A DNA stretch of 64,000 nucleotides, from the NCBI GenBank assembly GCA_020073445.1, contig JAIQFE010000028.1:21780-85779 (forward strand). The letters run 5' to 3'. The stretch comes from Terriglobia bacterium. Lineage in GTDB: Bacteria > Acidobacteriota > Terriglobia > Bryobacterales > Bryobacteraceae. The notes under the pieces were generated by a model that made no database searches, had not been told where the DNA came from, and saw nothing but the letters and a program-made list of their open reading frames with translations. The stretch's first letter is position 1. Every line of letters starts with the position of its first letter. The position numbers and the translations under genes were made by a program. Of the stretch, positions 53,594 to 62,440 are shown piece by piece.

Positions 53594-54349
53594 TTATTTC
53601 CGCGGCGGTTTCCACTCAGACGGGTGCAAATGAACCGGCTTGCCGGCGTGCCGTGCCCGCAGATTCAGCATCTCGACGAACACCGAGAAGCCCATCGCGA
53701 AATAGATGTAGCCCTTGGGAATGTGCTGATGGAATCCTTCAGCGACCAGAGCCATGCCGATCAGAAGCAGGAAGCTGAGCGCCAGCATCTTGATGGTTGG
53801 GTGCCGCTCCACAAAGTCGCCCAAGGGTCCGGAAGCCCACATCATGATGCCGACGGCGATGACGATCGCCGCGATCATGATCGCCACCTCTTTGGCCATG
53901 CCGACCGCCGTAATCACCGAATCGAGCGAGAACACAATGTCGAGCAGCGCGATCTGAGTCAGCACCGAAGCCATCGTGTTGGCTTTCCGTCCGGCTTGGC
54001 GGGCAGCCTCTGCCGCGCCTTCCAGCCGCTCGTGGATTTCCGTGGTGCTCTTCCACAACAGAAACATGCCGCCGACCAGCAGAATCAGGTCGCGCCCGGA
54101 GATTTCCTGCGGTCCGATGGTGAGCCACGGCTGCGTCAGCCGCATGATCCACGCCAGCGAGAGCAGCAGCAGAATCCGCGTGCCCATGGCCAGCGCCAGT
54201 CCGAGCGTGCGTGCGCGCGACCGCTTTTCGGCGGGAAGCTTGCCGGCCAATATGCTGATGAAGACGATGTTGTCGATGCCAAGGACGATCTCCAGCACGG
54301 TCAGCGTGAGCAGTGCCGCCCAGGATTCGGCCGAAAACAAGATACCCAT
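53594..54349 (-). CDS. TerC family integral membrane protein
   Basis: 251 residues, about seven to eight membrane helices. TerC signatures LEIVLGIDNIVFISILAGKLP near the N-terminus (shown in part: EIVLGIDNIVFISIL) and DIVFSLDSVITAVGMA in the middle supply the intramembrane acidic residues. Members are linked to tellurite resistance and Mn2+ handling or co-translational metalation at the membrane. No manganese riboswitch (yybP-ykoY) was recognised in the 43-bp gap upstream. Confidence 0.9.
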   Translation of the reverse strand: MGILFSAESWAALLTLTVLEIVLGIDNIVFISILAGKLPAEKRSRARTLGLALAMGTRILLLLSLAWIMRLTQPWLTIGPQEISGRDLILLVGGMFLLWKSTTEIHERLEGAAEAARQAGRKANTMASVLTQIALLDIVFSLDSVITAVGMAKEVAIMIAAIVIAVGIMMWASGPLGDFVERHPTIKMLALSFLLLIGMALVAEGFHQHIPKGYIYFAMGFSVFVEMLNLRARHAGKPVHLHPSEWKPPRK

Positions 54350-54391
54350 AGTGTCGTCGCCTTAGATGTGGTGACTTTCCGGAAATGATGG

Positions 54392-56038
54392 CTACTTCTG
54401 CTGCTGAGGGGGCGGCTGGTCTTTAGGCTTCTTGAACATGTCCAGGATGCCCTTGGCGGCGTCGATCGCCTTGGAAGGATCTTTCGTGTATTGCTGAAGC
54501 GTTTCTTTGGCCGCGCCCTTGACGTCCGGTTTGAAGGAAGGATCGGATGAAGTGCCTGCGATGGAGAAGGGAATCGTGACGTCGCCCTTCTGGCCGATCG
54601 CGGTAAGAATGTGGCTGGACGCGCGCACCGTGGCGCGCATCTGGAAATTCAGTTCGTGCCGCGGACTGATGGTTCCGGAGCCGGTGAGATCCCCCACCGC
54701 CGGCGCCACCACCTTGATGTCGCGAACATTGGTGCCCTCAGGCGACACGGCGACGTTGGCGCTCAGAGTCTGAATGGTGGTGCGCGGCTCGCCCTGAATG
54801 CCGGCGAGTTGCTGAATCGTCTTCATCTTCGATCCCAGATCGAAATTGTTCAGGCGCGCATCGTCGACATGGATTGAGCCGGTGGTCACCAGGCGGTCGA
54901 TGGGGCCCAGCGAGGCGACATCCATGGTCAGAGTCCCTCGTTCGATATTGGAGCCCGCGGGCAGCACCACATCCAGCGCCGGCAGCATTGCAGCGAGCTC
55001 GGTGAGCGCCATCTTCGTCCCCGCCAGCTTCACGCTGATCACCGGCGAGTCTTCATTCAGCCGATAGGTTCCGCTCAGATTCGCTTGCGCCGCACCGATG
55101 TGGACCACGCAGCGTTCCAGAGTTCCACCCTGCTTGGCGAGGTCGTGCGAAAGCGCCAGGTCAATCTCCACGGCCCGCTTGGCGGGCGATCCGCCCGTCG
55201 CCAGCTTCAGACTATCGGCTTTGAGCTTGCCCTTGATGTTCACCGCGTGACCGTTCGATGCCGCGTTGCCGTCCAGCGAAACGATCCCGGCGATTCCGGA
55301 GGAGGGTTGCGCGAAGCCCGACCCAGCCAAATCCAGAGCGCCGATCGTCAGGTTCAGATCGAAGGGCGTCTGGATGACGTCAGCCTGCGGAATCGGACCC
55401 GCCTTGCCCTCGAGCTTCACCGAACCGCCGCCGGCGACATCGGCCGCAAGGGAAAACGGAAAGGACGACGTCGCGGAAAAGTCTCGCAATTCGATGTTGA
55501 CGTTCTCGAGCGTGCGCGGCTTAGCCTTGGTGCCGTTACTCAGGGTGAGCCGGCCCTTGGAGATCTTGACCAGCTTCACGGAAAGGGCGGTTGGGGCTGC
55601 GCCGGAAGAAGTTGTGCTCGCGGGAGAGGCAGCCGTGGGAGTGGATGCGGCCTTGCCTCCCAGGCTCGAAAAATTCCAATCGCCCGCCGCGGATTGAATC
55701 AGACCAATCTCGGGCTGATCGATCGTTAACGATGTCACGTTGAGCTGGTGCGAAAAAATCAGCGGCCACAGCTCGACGCCCACCGCGAAGTCCTTGGCTC
55801 GCAGGAACGGTTCCTTGCTGAAAGCCGGATCGTCCGCGATGGTGACGTCGCTCGCAGAGGCCCCGCCGGAGAACAAGGAAAGCTTGAGGTCGCCGATCTT
55901 GACCTCGCGTCCCAGAGCTGCCGTGAGTCGTTCCTCCAGAATCGGACGGAACTGATTGGCGTTGATGAAGAAGGGCAGCGCGAGAGCAGCCACGACTAAG
56001 ACGGCAACTGCGATGCCGACGATGCGAAGCCATTTCAC
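54392..56038 (-). CDS. AsmA family protein
   Basis: 548 residues. One N-terminal membrane helix (IVGIAVAVLVVAALALPFFIN) anchors a large periplasmic beta-groove protein. AsmA N-terminal motif FRPILEERLTAALGREVKIGDLKLSLF (shown in part: LTAALGREVKIGDL), and C-terminal AsmA_2-type stretch (GDLTGSGTISPRHELNFQM). The family is implicated in phospholipid transport to the outer membrane. C-terminal tail is Lys/Pro/Gln-rich. 12 bp downstream of the decayed TA remnant in reading order. Confidence 0.88.
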   Translation of the reverse strand: MKWLRIVGIAVAVLVVAALALPFFINANQFRPILEERLTAALGREVKIGDLKLSLFSGGASASDVTIADDPAFSKEPFLRAKDFAVGVELWPLIFSHQLNVTSLTIDQPEIGLIQSAAGDWNFSSLGGKAASTPTAASPASTTSSGAAPTALSVKLVKISKGRLTLSNGTKAKPRTLENVNIELRDFSATSSFPFSLAADVAGGGSVKLEGKAGPIPQADVIQTPFDLNLTIGALDLAGSGFAQPSSGIAGIVSLDGNAASNGHAVNIKGKLKADSLKLATGGSPAKRAVEIDLALSHDLAKQGGTLERCVVHIGAAQANLSGTYRLNEDSPVISVKLAGTKMALTELAAMLPALDVVLPAGSNIERGTLTMDVASLGPIDRLVTTGSIHVDDARLNNFDLGSKMKTIQQLAGIQGEPRTTIQTLSANVAVSPEGTNVRDIKVVAPAVGDLTGSGTISPRHELNFQMRATVRASSHILTAIGQKGDVTIPFSIAGTSSDPSFKPDVKGAAKETLQQYTKDPSKAIDAAKGILDMFKKPKDQPPPQQQK

Positions 56039-56050
56039 GCTTAGAGTGTA

Positions 56051-56362
56051 CTAGAACTGTTGGTCCCGTTCTCGCCAATACCCGGTCGTCGCCGGCCATG
56101 CGCCACGGCGAGGATCTCGATCCCGGATGACGGTGATCGCTCGATCTAGTTCGGCGAGGTACTGGGCTGCAACCTTGCTGCTTCTGGCCGCATACCAAAC
56201 GAACGCGGCCTCGAGTTCCGCCGCGGCTTCCGCGTGGAAGGCAACCAGATCACCGGTCATTCCCGAGATTTGCGAATCGAGTAGAGAATCGACCAACGCT
56301 GCGCGAGTATCCGTCGGTAACGCTAAGGCGTCGCGCAAGATTTCCGCCGCATCACGACTCAT
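56051..56362 (-). pseudogene. Decayed toxin-antitoxin remnant: antitoxin head fused to ParE/RelE toxin
   Basis: 103-residue open frame. Residues 1-30 (SRDAAEILRDALALPTDTRA ... LVDSLLDS) match the start of the addiction-module antitoxin family TIGR02574. From about residue 38 it reads as a ParE/RelE toxin (LVAFHAEAAAELEAAFVWYAARS ... YLAELDRAI). The toxin's middle is missing, and the canonical end VAHGRRRPGYWRER is only recovered by changing frame by one base within CCGGGTATTGG. So the antitoxin C-terminus, the toxin core and one base have been lost. It is unlikely to encode a working pair. Confidence 0.8.
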
Positions 56363-56391
56363 ACGGTGATTGTAGCCTTTCGGAATGCAGG

Positions 56392-57075
56392 CTACGCCGT
56401 ACGGCGAGCGTCGCTTTCGGATGCTATCCGGCCGAAACGCCGGTCGCGGCGGTGAAACGCGTCCACGGCCTCAGCCAAATCTTCCCCCGTGAACATCGGC
56501 CACATTCGCGGAGTGAACACCATTTCGGCATAGGCGCATTCCCACAGCAGGAAATCGCTCAAGCGCTGCTCGCCGCTGGTGCGGATCAGCAGATCCACGT
56601 CCGGACCCAGCGCCTCGGTGAACGTTTCTTCGGTGGCAAGATTTCCCAGTCGCAGCGCCGTATCCAGGATCGCCCGGCGGGCCGAATAATCCAGCGCCAG
56701 GCGCAGGTGCAGCCGCCGGCAGTGCGCCGTCTTGCGTTCGGCGTCTTCCAGCAGGGCCACCAGCGGAGCAGGCAAACGGTCGCGGCGGCCGATCGCCTCC
56801 AGACGCACGCCGTTCTTCAAGCAGCGGTCGGTTTCCTCCACCAGGTACCGGCCCAGCAGCTTCATCAGCGCCGTAACTTCACGCGCGGGACGGGTCCAGT
56901 TGTCCTCCGAAAACGCGTATAAGGTCAGCGTCTTGATTCCCAGGTCGGGCGCGGCTTCCACCACGCGCCGCACGGCCGCGGCTCCCGCTCGATGCCCGGC
57001 CACTCGCGGCAGACCGCGACCCAGCGCCCAGCGGCCGTTTCCGTCCATGATGATGGCGACGTGAAAGCGTTCCAA
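56392..57075 (-). CDS. Isoprenyl (cis-prenyl) transferase, UppS paralogue 1
   Basis: 227 residues. Catalytic Asp in [32 protein letters not shown]; pyrophosphate site [21 protein letters not shown]; and an Arg/Phe-rich end. SDF replaces the usual SNF, and the YGG of UppS is YSA (ALDYSARR), so product length may differ from undecaprenyl. It is the third gene of a minus-strand unit: membrane protein, winged-helix regulator (6 bp gap), this enzyme. A second, more typical UppS paired with cdsA lies at 58979. Confidence 0.88.
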   Translation of the reverse strand: MERFHVAIIMDGNGRWALGRGLPRVAGHRAGAAAVRRVVEAAPDLGIKTLTLYAFSEDNWTRPAREVTALMKLLGRYLVEETDRCLKNGVRLEAIGRRDRLPAPLVALLEDAERKTAHCRRLHLRLALDYSARRAILDTALRLGNLATEETFTEALGPDVDLLIRTSGEQRLSDFLLWECAYAEMVFTPRMWPMFTGEDLAEAVDAFHRRDRRFGRIASESDARRTA

Positions 57076-57081
57076 GGTAGA

Positions 57082-57501
57082 TCAACGCTCCTTGCCCGAG
57101 GCAGGACTGGGCGCGTCCGGCGATCGCATCGCATGAATCAGCGCTTCCATGTGATTCAGATACTTCTCCAGCGCCTTGCGGCCCGAAGCCGTCAGCGCGT
57201 ACTCCGTCCTAGGCATGCGCCCTTCGAAAGATTTCGTGCAGGCGATGTAGCCCGCATCTTCCAGCTTCCGGGCATGCACGCTTAAGTTGCCATCGGTGGT
57301 TTTGAGCAGACGCTTTAAATCGTTAAAACTGAGTGACGAATTCGCCGCCAGGGCGCTGATGATGCCCAGGCGGATCCGCTCATGGATCAAGCGGTCCAAA
57401 TCCGGCAGCGTCTCCTGCGTTTTCAGGCTCTCGTGCCCCTTTGTTTGCCGGGGAACGTTTTCTTCTCGCGTGCGCGCGAGTGCGCTTTGCCTAGCCACCA
57501 T
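57082..57501 (-). CDS. Winged-helix transcriptional regulator (HTH_34/MarR-like)
   Basis: About 139 residues. AAGGAG stands just two bases before ATG 57501; GTG 57498 has the better spacing. Core winged helix: RLIHERIRLGIISALAANSSLSFNDLKRLLKTTDGNLSVHARKLEDAGYI (recognition part TTDGNLSVHARKLEDAGY) and wing RMPRTEYALTASGRKALE. This family is often encoded beside a small membrane protein, as here (11-bp overlap), and usually represses its own operon. Confidence 0.85.
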   Translation of the reverse strand: MVARQSALARTREENVPRQTKGHESLKTQETLPDLDRLIHERIRLGIISALAANSSLSFNDLKRLLKTTDGNLSVHARKLEDAGYIACTKSFEGRMPRTEYALTASGRKALEKYLNHMEALIHAMRSPDAPSPASGKER

Positions 57502-58117
57502 ATCTCCTTGCAATGATCGTCCCGAACAGCACATGCAGGCCGCCGAAACCGAATCCCAGCCACAGATCGGCCCACACCATGGACGTCCCCGGCAGCAGGA
57601 ACAATGCCAGCGCGCCTTCGATCAGAAAGCAGCCGCCCATCACGGGAATCGCCGGTACCGAGAACGCGCCGCCGGTGATCACGCCCGTGCCGTAGAGCAT
57701 CAGCCAGAGTCCCGGAATCGACGCAACGGCCCCTGCGTCCCACAACGCCACCGTCAGGATCGCCCCGGCGAACAACGGCGGCACGAAACTAAAGACGAAC
57801 TTGCGGGCCGGCGCCGACCACAGCGGAAGTCCCGCGGCCCGAGCCTTGCGCCTCATCGCGAGCACACCCACGGCCATGGCCAGCAGAGCTTCACCGAGCC
57901 AGATCGCCAGCCAGATGGTTCGCGACGACGCATGCGATGCGAAACCCGCCGCGGCCAGCGCTGTCACGCCCATCAATACTCCGCCCCAGCCCGGCACGGC
58001 CGTGAACGACCCGGCGCGTTCCATGGTCTCGCGGATGTAGCGCAGATTATCGAGCGCGTGCGTATGCAGAGGAATTGGCTCTGGAGGTACGTCGCGAATC
58101 GGGCGGATGGTCGCCAT
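57491..58117 (-). CDS. Polytopic membrane protein of unknown function
   Basis: 208 residues with about six predicted helices (GGVLMGVTALAAAGFA, IWLAIWLGEALLAMAVGVLAM, FSFVPPLFAGAILTVAL, SIPGLWLMLYGTGVITGG, PVMGGCFLIEGALALFLL, LWLGFGFGGLHVLFGTIIA). The N-terminal 30 residues are cytosolic (NLRYIRETMERA). Operon partner of the winged-helix regulator in Acidobacteria. No transporter motif recognised. Confidence 0.7.
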   Translation of the reverse strand: MATIRPIRDVPPEPIPLHTHALDNLRYIRETMERAGSFTAVPGWGGVLMGVTALAAAGFASHASSRTIWLAIWLGEALLAMAVGVLAMRRKARAAGLPLWSAPARKFVFSFVPPLFAGAILTVALWDAGAVASIPGLWLMLYGTGVITGGAFSVPAIPVMGGCFLIEGALALFLLPGTSMVWADLWLGFGFGGLHVLFGTIIARRYGG

Positions 58118-58199
58118 GAAGATCCAGGATAAGGAACGACCGGACCATTGTCAAGTACTTTACGGTGGAAAGTGGACCACGAAAGACAGCAAAAAGTAC

Positions 58200-58928
58200 T
58201 TAGGGTTTCGGTTGGTGATTAAGGTACTTGCGTTTGATATCCGGCCAGAATTCCTTGAGGATCTGCGAGAAAGCATCCGTCGCCATCTGCGAATAGAAGC
58301 GCTGGATGTTGTCGCCCAAGCGCCGCTCTCCGGGATAATACACATTCCCGATAGCCGCGCCGATCGCGTTCCCGCTCACTTCGGCGGCATTGAACGTCCA
58401 GTGGCCACGATCGTTGCGCGCGACGAGCACACGGCTGGCGGCGTAGCCCGTGCGCGATAAAACGTTACCGCGGCCGCGCCGGAAGTAACGCGGGTCTTCG
58501 CGCAACAGGGTCGGCATCACCGATTCGGTCAGAAAGTTCCCGATCAGGTTATCCGCAACCGAGCCGCCCAGGCGCTTGCCGAAGCCTTCCATGCCCTGGC
58601 CGAACTGGGGATGCTGATCGGTCATCTGGCCCAACCCTGCCAGCGCGCCGGCCACAAAGAAGATGGGATAGTCCGTGGAATCCTTGTATCCGATGTAGAA
58701 CTTGCGCCGCGTGCTCAGGGGTGTAAAAGGATCACTCAATTCCCCTGACCGGTAGTTCGGCAGGACGCCCAACACTCGGCTGGGCGGAGCATTGGCCGCT
58801 GGCGTTGGTTCGGCGGCTTCTTGCTGTGCCCACACCGAAAACGTAAGCGATGCGCATGCGCACAGCATTAACAGGGATTTAGAAAGCAATCTGGGTGAGA
58901 CCTCGGGTAGCCTTTGAGAAGACGGCAT
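58200..58928 (-). CDS. Exported protein of unknown function
   Basis: 242 residues. Signal-peptide-like segment (SLLMLCACASLTFSVWAQ) after 20 residues; an internal ATG at about residue 21 may be the real start. The mature part (GYKDSTDYPIFFVAGALAGLGQM, ESVMPTLLREDPRYFRRGRG, GNAIGAAIGNVYYPGERRLGDNIQRF) has no recognised catalytic residues. It is of a type seen repeatedly as hypothetical in Acidobacteria. Diverges from uppS with a 50-bp gap. Confidence 0.65.
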   Translation of the reverse strand: MPSSQRLPEVSPRLLSKSLLMLCACASLTFSVWAQQEAAEPTPAANAPPSRVLGVLPNYRSGELSDPFTPLSTRRKFYIGYKDSTDYPIFFVAGALAGLGQMTDQHPQFGQGMEGFGKRLGGSVADNLIGNFLTESVMPTLLREDPRYFRRGRGNVLSRTGYAASRVLVARNDRGHWTFNAAEVSGNAIGAAIGNVYYPGERRLGDNIQRFYSQMATDAFSQILKEFWPDIKRKYLNHQPKP

Positions 58929-58978
58929 CCGCCGCTCCTCCGTTACATTTTTGCATGCGTCGCGACCCCACTGATACC

Positions 58979-59800
58979 ATGGTCACTGAAAATGGGTCGG
59001 TAAAAATGAAAGTATTGTTGGAGGCCCTTGCGCCGGGATCAGAAGATCTCGCCTTGGCGCGAGCCATCGACTCCACGCGCATTCCCGCGCACATCGCCAT
59101 CATCATGGACGGCAACGGCCGCTGGGCCCGCCAGCGCAACCTGCCTCGCGTGGCTGGTCACAAGGCGGGCGTCCCCGCGGTGCGAACCACGGTCGAGACC
59201 TGCGCCCAAATGGGCGTCGGCGCGCTCACGTTGTACGCCTTTTCAGTGGAGAACTGGAAACGGCCGCGCATGGAAGTCGATACGCTGTGGCGGCTGCTGA
59301 GACTCTACCTGCGTTCGGAACTCGCTCTCATGATGCGCCACGATATCCGCTTCACGGCCATCGGGCGGCTGGGCGAACTGCCCGCTCAAGTGAGAGCCGA
59401 TCTGGACGATGTGACTCGCCAGACTTCCGGAAATCGCGGCCTGCGATTGAACCTGGCCATCAACTACGGGGGCCGCGCCGAGCTGGTCGACGCCGTCAAG
59501 GCATTAGTGAAAGCGGATGTCGAGGTAACCGAACAGTCCATTTCGGAGCGGCTCTATACTGCCGGCCAGCCCGATCCCGATCTGCTGATCCGCACCTCCG
59601 GCGAAATGCGCATCAGTAATTTTCTGCTGTGGCAGATCGCCTACGCCGAGCTTTACGTGACCGAAACCCTGTGGCCGGATTTCACTCGCGCGGAACTGCT
59701 GCGGGCGATTCTCGATTACCAGAAGCGCGACCGGCGCTATGGCGGCCTGGGTAGCTCAGACGCGATCGAACTGGAGCCTGTCGGCCTTCCTGCGCAATGA
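58979..59800 (+). CDS. uppS: Isoprenyl transferase (undecaprenyl diphosphate synthase), paralogue 2
   Basis: Makes the C55 lipid carrier for peptidoglycan and O-antigen. 273 residues from ATG 58979; ATG 59006 is a possible shorter start (264 residues), and neither has a strong ribosome site. [21 protein letters not shown] (catalytic Asp), YAFSVENWKRP, LAINYGGRAELVDAVKAL and RTSGEMRISNFLLWQIAYAELY are all canonical. It is coupled to cdsA by a 4-bp overlap, the standard uppS-cdsA order, and is therefore the housekeeping copy. Confidence 0.92.
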   Translation: MVTENGSVKMKVLLEALAPGSEDLALARAIDSTRIPAHIAIIMDGNGRWARQRNLPRVAGHKAGVPAVRTTVETCAQMGVGALTLYAFSVENWKRPRMEVDTLWRLLRLYLRSELALMMRHDIRFTAIGRLGELPAQVRADLDDVTRQTSGNRGLRLNLAINYGGRAELVDAVKALVKADVEVTEQSISERLYTAGQPDPDLLIRTSGEMRISNFLLWQIAYAELYVTETLWPDFTRAELLRAILDYQKRDRRYGGLGSSDAIELEPVGLPAQ

Positions 59801-60567
59801 AGCGCATCCTCACCGCGCTGGTTCTGCTGCCGCTGGTCGTGTGGGTGGTTTTAGCCGGCCCGCAATGGCCGCTGCTCGCGATCATGGCGCTGGTCGGCCT
59901 GATCGCTTTTCACGAGTTCGACAACATCGCTGCCGGACAGGGCGTTGCGAAATCCGGATGGGCGGGCATGGTCGCCGGGCTTGCTGTCCTATTCGCGCCC
60001 GAGCCCGTGTGGGTGACCATCGTCGTCGTGGCGGTCTGCTTGATGTCGCTGGAATTGCGCCAGGCCGATCTCGCCAAATCGATGACGGGAGCCGCCACAG
60101 CCCTGCTCGGCGTGGTCTATATTTTCGGCGCGTGGCGATGTGCGATTGGACTGCGCGCGATTAATCCGCACTGGCTGATGATCGCGCTGCTGGTGAGCTG
60201 GGCCGGCGATACGGCTGCGTTATATGTGGGGCGCTCGATCGGCCGGCACAAGCTCGCGCCTCGCGTGAGCCCTTCGAAGACCTGGGAAGGTTCCATCGGG
60301 TCGGTGGTCGGCGGCGTCCTGGCTGCCGGAGTGTACGCGCACTATCTGATTCCCCCAGCGCCCCTTTGGGCGGTGCTGGCTGTCGCCGCTGCGGGGAACA
60401 TCGCAGGACAGCTCGGCGACCTGTGCGAATCGGCTTTCAAACGCGGCGCGGGCGTAAAGGATAGCGGGACGACGCTCCCCGGCCATGGCGGCTGGCTCGA
60501 CCGCATCGACTCGAGCCTGTTCAGCATCCCCGTGGTGTACGCTTTGCTCAGGGTTTTGACAGCATGA
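59797..60567 (+). CDS. cdsA: Phosphatidate cytidylyltransferase
   Basis: Makes CDP-diacylglycerol for phospholipid synthesis in the inner membrane. 256 residues with about seven helices. CdsA signature near the C-terminus: VSPSKTWEGSIGSVVGG, then KDSGTTLPGHGGWLDRIDS. Overlaps uppS and the next gene by 4 bp each. No dxr or bamA follows, unlike in Proteobacteria. Confidence 0.93.
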   Translation: MKRILTALVLLPLVVWVVLAGPQWPLLAIMALVGLIAFHEFDNIAAGQGVAKSGWAGMVAGLAVLFAPEPVWVTIVVVAVCLMSLELRQADLAKSMTGAATALLGVVYIFGAWRCAIGLRAINPHWLMIALLVSWAGDTAALYVGRSIGRHKLAPRVSPSKTWEGSIGSVVGGVLAAGVYAHYLIPPAPLWAVLAVAAAGNIAGQLGDLCESAFKRGAGVKDSGTTLPGHGGWLDRIDSSLFSIPVVYALLRVLTA

Positions 60568-61232
60568 GAATTGCGCTTGCGATTTTAATGATCTCATCCT
60601 CAGCGCGTGCCGCAAGTCTCACGGGAATCGTCGTCGATCCGAACGCGACCTTGATCCTACACGCAGTCGTGGAACTCGATTCGGGCGCGAGCAAATATCA
60701 GGTCCAAACTGACGTCAGTGGTGCTTACCGATTCTCCAATCTCATGGCCGGAGAATACACGCTGAGGTTCAGCACCCGGGGATTCAGGACGCGTACTATT
60801 AAGTCCGTCGTACTCTCTGAAAAAGAGGAGAAGCGAATCCCTGACGTCACTCTAACTACGGGATCATCGTGCGATCCCTCCACTCGTGATCTCGTCGAGT
60901 TGCCTTCCGAGGTGCTCTTCGGCCAATTGAGCGGCAGTGTAACTCCCGCCGTCGCAAACGTGGAGGTTACGCTGGTCTGCAGAACGTTTCATGCATGCGC
61001 CTCAACCAAGACGGACTCCAATGGACATTTCTCGTTCGAGATGATTTCGGCTGGCGTCTACGGGCTGAATTTTCGCCACGACGGTTTCTATCCGGTGAAC
61101 GCAACTGGGTATGCGTACACGGTGGACGATGGATGGGAATCGCTATACAGCCCCACGTTCTTGGAGGAGTGTCCCAAGGGCGACTGTACCGTTAAGCGCC
61201 GTCCGCAACCCGGCGTCCCACGCTGCGAATAG
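60564..61232 (+). CDS. Exported protein with carboxypeptidase-regulatory-like (CarboxypepD_reg) domain
   Basis: 222 residues. Signal peptide (RIALAILMISSSARA). Ig-like domain 1 (about 20-90) with LTGIVVDPNATLILHAVVEL, SGAYRFSNLMAGEYTLRFSTRGFR; a second, more diverged copy (about 118-180) with TDSNGHFSFEMISAGVYGLNF. Six Cys residues in the mature part may form disulfides. Such domains are plentiful on acidobacterial surface proteins. Translationally coupled to cdsA. Its end is 3 bp from the convergent bshC fragment. Confidence 0.75.
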   Translation: MRIALAILMISSSARAASLTGIVVDPNATLILHAVVELDSGASKYQVQTDVSGAYRFSNLMAGEYTLRFSTRGFRTRTIKSVVLSEKEEKRIPDVTLTTGSSCDPSTRDLVELPSEVLFGQLSGSVTPAVANVEVTLVCRTFHACASTKTDSNGHFSFEMISAGVYGLNFRHDGFYPVNATGYAYTVDDGWESLYSPTFLEECPKGDCTVKRRPQPGVPRCE

Positions 61233-61235
61233 TTT

Positions 61236-62129
61236 CTAAAGCGTCACCACTCGGTGGTCGGGGCAATTCACCTGGACCACTTCGTACAGCCGGTCGACCA
61301 AATCCAATCCGTGCTGGGCCCCGTGTTGAGCAAGGAACGGTAGTATCGAATAGAAGCGTTCCTGCATGTGCCGGTGCGGATAAAGCAGCGAGCTCAGATA
61401 GCGAGCTTCTTCGGACGCGCGCGCGTCCCGACGCAATGTCTCGCGTTCGGTCTTCTTGCGCAGCTTCTCGATCTGGTACAGGACCTTCGCGCGGCTCTTG
61501 CCCAGCGCCGCCGCCAGAGTAGGATCGAACGTTTCGAGCCCCGAGCCCAGCAGATCTAGCCTGCGCGTGATCTCGCCCGACGTTTCTTCGAACAAGCTCG
61601 CCACCGTCTTCGGGATCAACGCGTGCGCGATCCGCTCCTTCAGCGCTTCTTCCGGAACCAGCGTTTCTGGGATCGTCAGGCTGTATCGACTAATGAGTTT
61701 TGCGGCGCGCGCGTCCAATAACGTTAGGCTCGCCCTCGATACCGCCACTGGCATCCGCCCCAGCAGCCGGTCGTAAATCACCTGCGATTGCGCGAAGTAC
61801 GCCAGCTCGCCCGGTCCGCCAACATAGGCGACCGTCGGAAACAGGTAATCCTGCCACACCGGTCGCAGCAGCGCGTTCGGCGATACATCGGCCGCGCGGT
61901 CACGTAAATCCGCGAACTCGGCGTCCTTCTTGCGCAACGTGACGCGCTCGCCGTTCTCCAACAGAAAGAAAAGCGAGGTGCTCTCTTCGACGTTGACTTG
62001 CGCATGATACCCGGCCGCCGTCAATTCCTTGTTGCGATTCAGCAGTCCCTTTTTTAGTTCGGGCGCGGCAGCCAGCGCATCCGCCATAAACGGCGCGCCA
62101 ACGTTCCGTAGCTGCGAATCCAACGGCAA
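61236..62129 (-). pseudogene. bshC: Truncated bshC (bacillithiol synthase, C-terminal part), fused to a mobile-element fragment
   Basis: About 296 residues match the C-terminal half of BshC, the cysteine-adding enzyme of bacillithiol synthesis: AAGYHAQVNVEESTSLFFLLE, FPTVAYVGGPGELAYFAQSQ, and the typical end YPHRHMQERFYSILPFLA ... GLDLVDRLYEVV. The family is about 530-540 residues, so roughly the first 240 (Rossmann core) are absent. The open frame continues upstream without interruption into 41 codons of the repeated element (ATG 62249 with AGGAGG), giving a chimeric frame of 337 codons. The junction lies at the shared bases near 62127-62130. Probably non-functional. Confidence 0.85.
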
Positions 62130-62261
62130 GTAATCCATCATGCCGCTCGTGACCGCAAGGGCACGAAGCATGCCGGTCAGCACCAGCCGGTCGAAGCCCG
62201 AAAGAACACCGATGATTTTCTTCTCGTGTTGTTGTATAAATGTCTCCATGGCATCCTCCTG
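62127..62261. repeat. Direct repeat copy 1: 5' end of the mobile-element gene
   Basis: 135 bp identical to 63866-64000 (same orientation). Covers codons 1-41 of the element gene (ATG at 62249, minus strand) and 12 bp of leader including AGGAGG. Left of it the sequence switches to bshC; right of it lies 179 bp of element leader or spacer. Copy 2 runs to the window edge, so the repeat may be longer. Confidence 0.95.
62130..62249 (-). mobile_element. 5' fragment of the repeated element gene (first about 41 codons)
   Basis: Encodes METFIQQHEKKIIGVLSGFD and continues to MMDY, identical to the start of the full-length copy at 62441-63988, then passes in frame into bshC at the codons for LPLDSQ. 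The bases CAAG at the junction are shared by both sources, consistent with joining at a short microhomology. Confidence 0.85.
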
Positions 62262-62374
62262 AACCTGGATATGTGGTGTATCCTTGTTCGTACCATACGG
62301 GGGATGCCATGCCAACATAAAATTCGTTCGTCTCATGCTGCTACAGTCCTTGAAGGGTCAATCATAATTTGGTT

Positions 62375-62388
62375 GCGGCCCTGGCCGC
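62375..62388. repeat. Short perfect hairpin downstream of the element gene
   Basis: GCGGCC-CT-GGCCGC, 53 bp past the stop of the full-length element gene within the 179-bp spacer 62262-62440. No T-run follows on either strand, so it is not a typical terminator; it may be an element end structure. Nothing else was recognised in the spacer, apart from a GCAGCATGA string occurring at both the element stop and about 100 bp downstream. Confidence 0.5.
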
Positions 62389-62440
62389 GCTGTGAACTCT
62401 GTACTACTATCCGTCAATTTCTTTAAGTTTTGTAAAGATT

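Noticed and set aside
53551..54391. Manganese (yybP-ykoY) riboswitch for terC
   Set aside because: The 43-bp upstream gap is too short for the motif.
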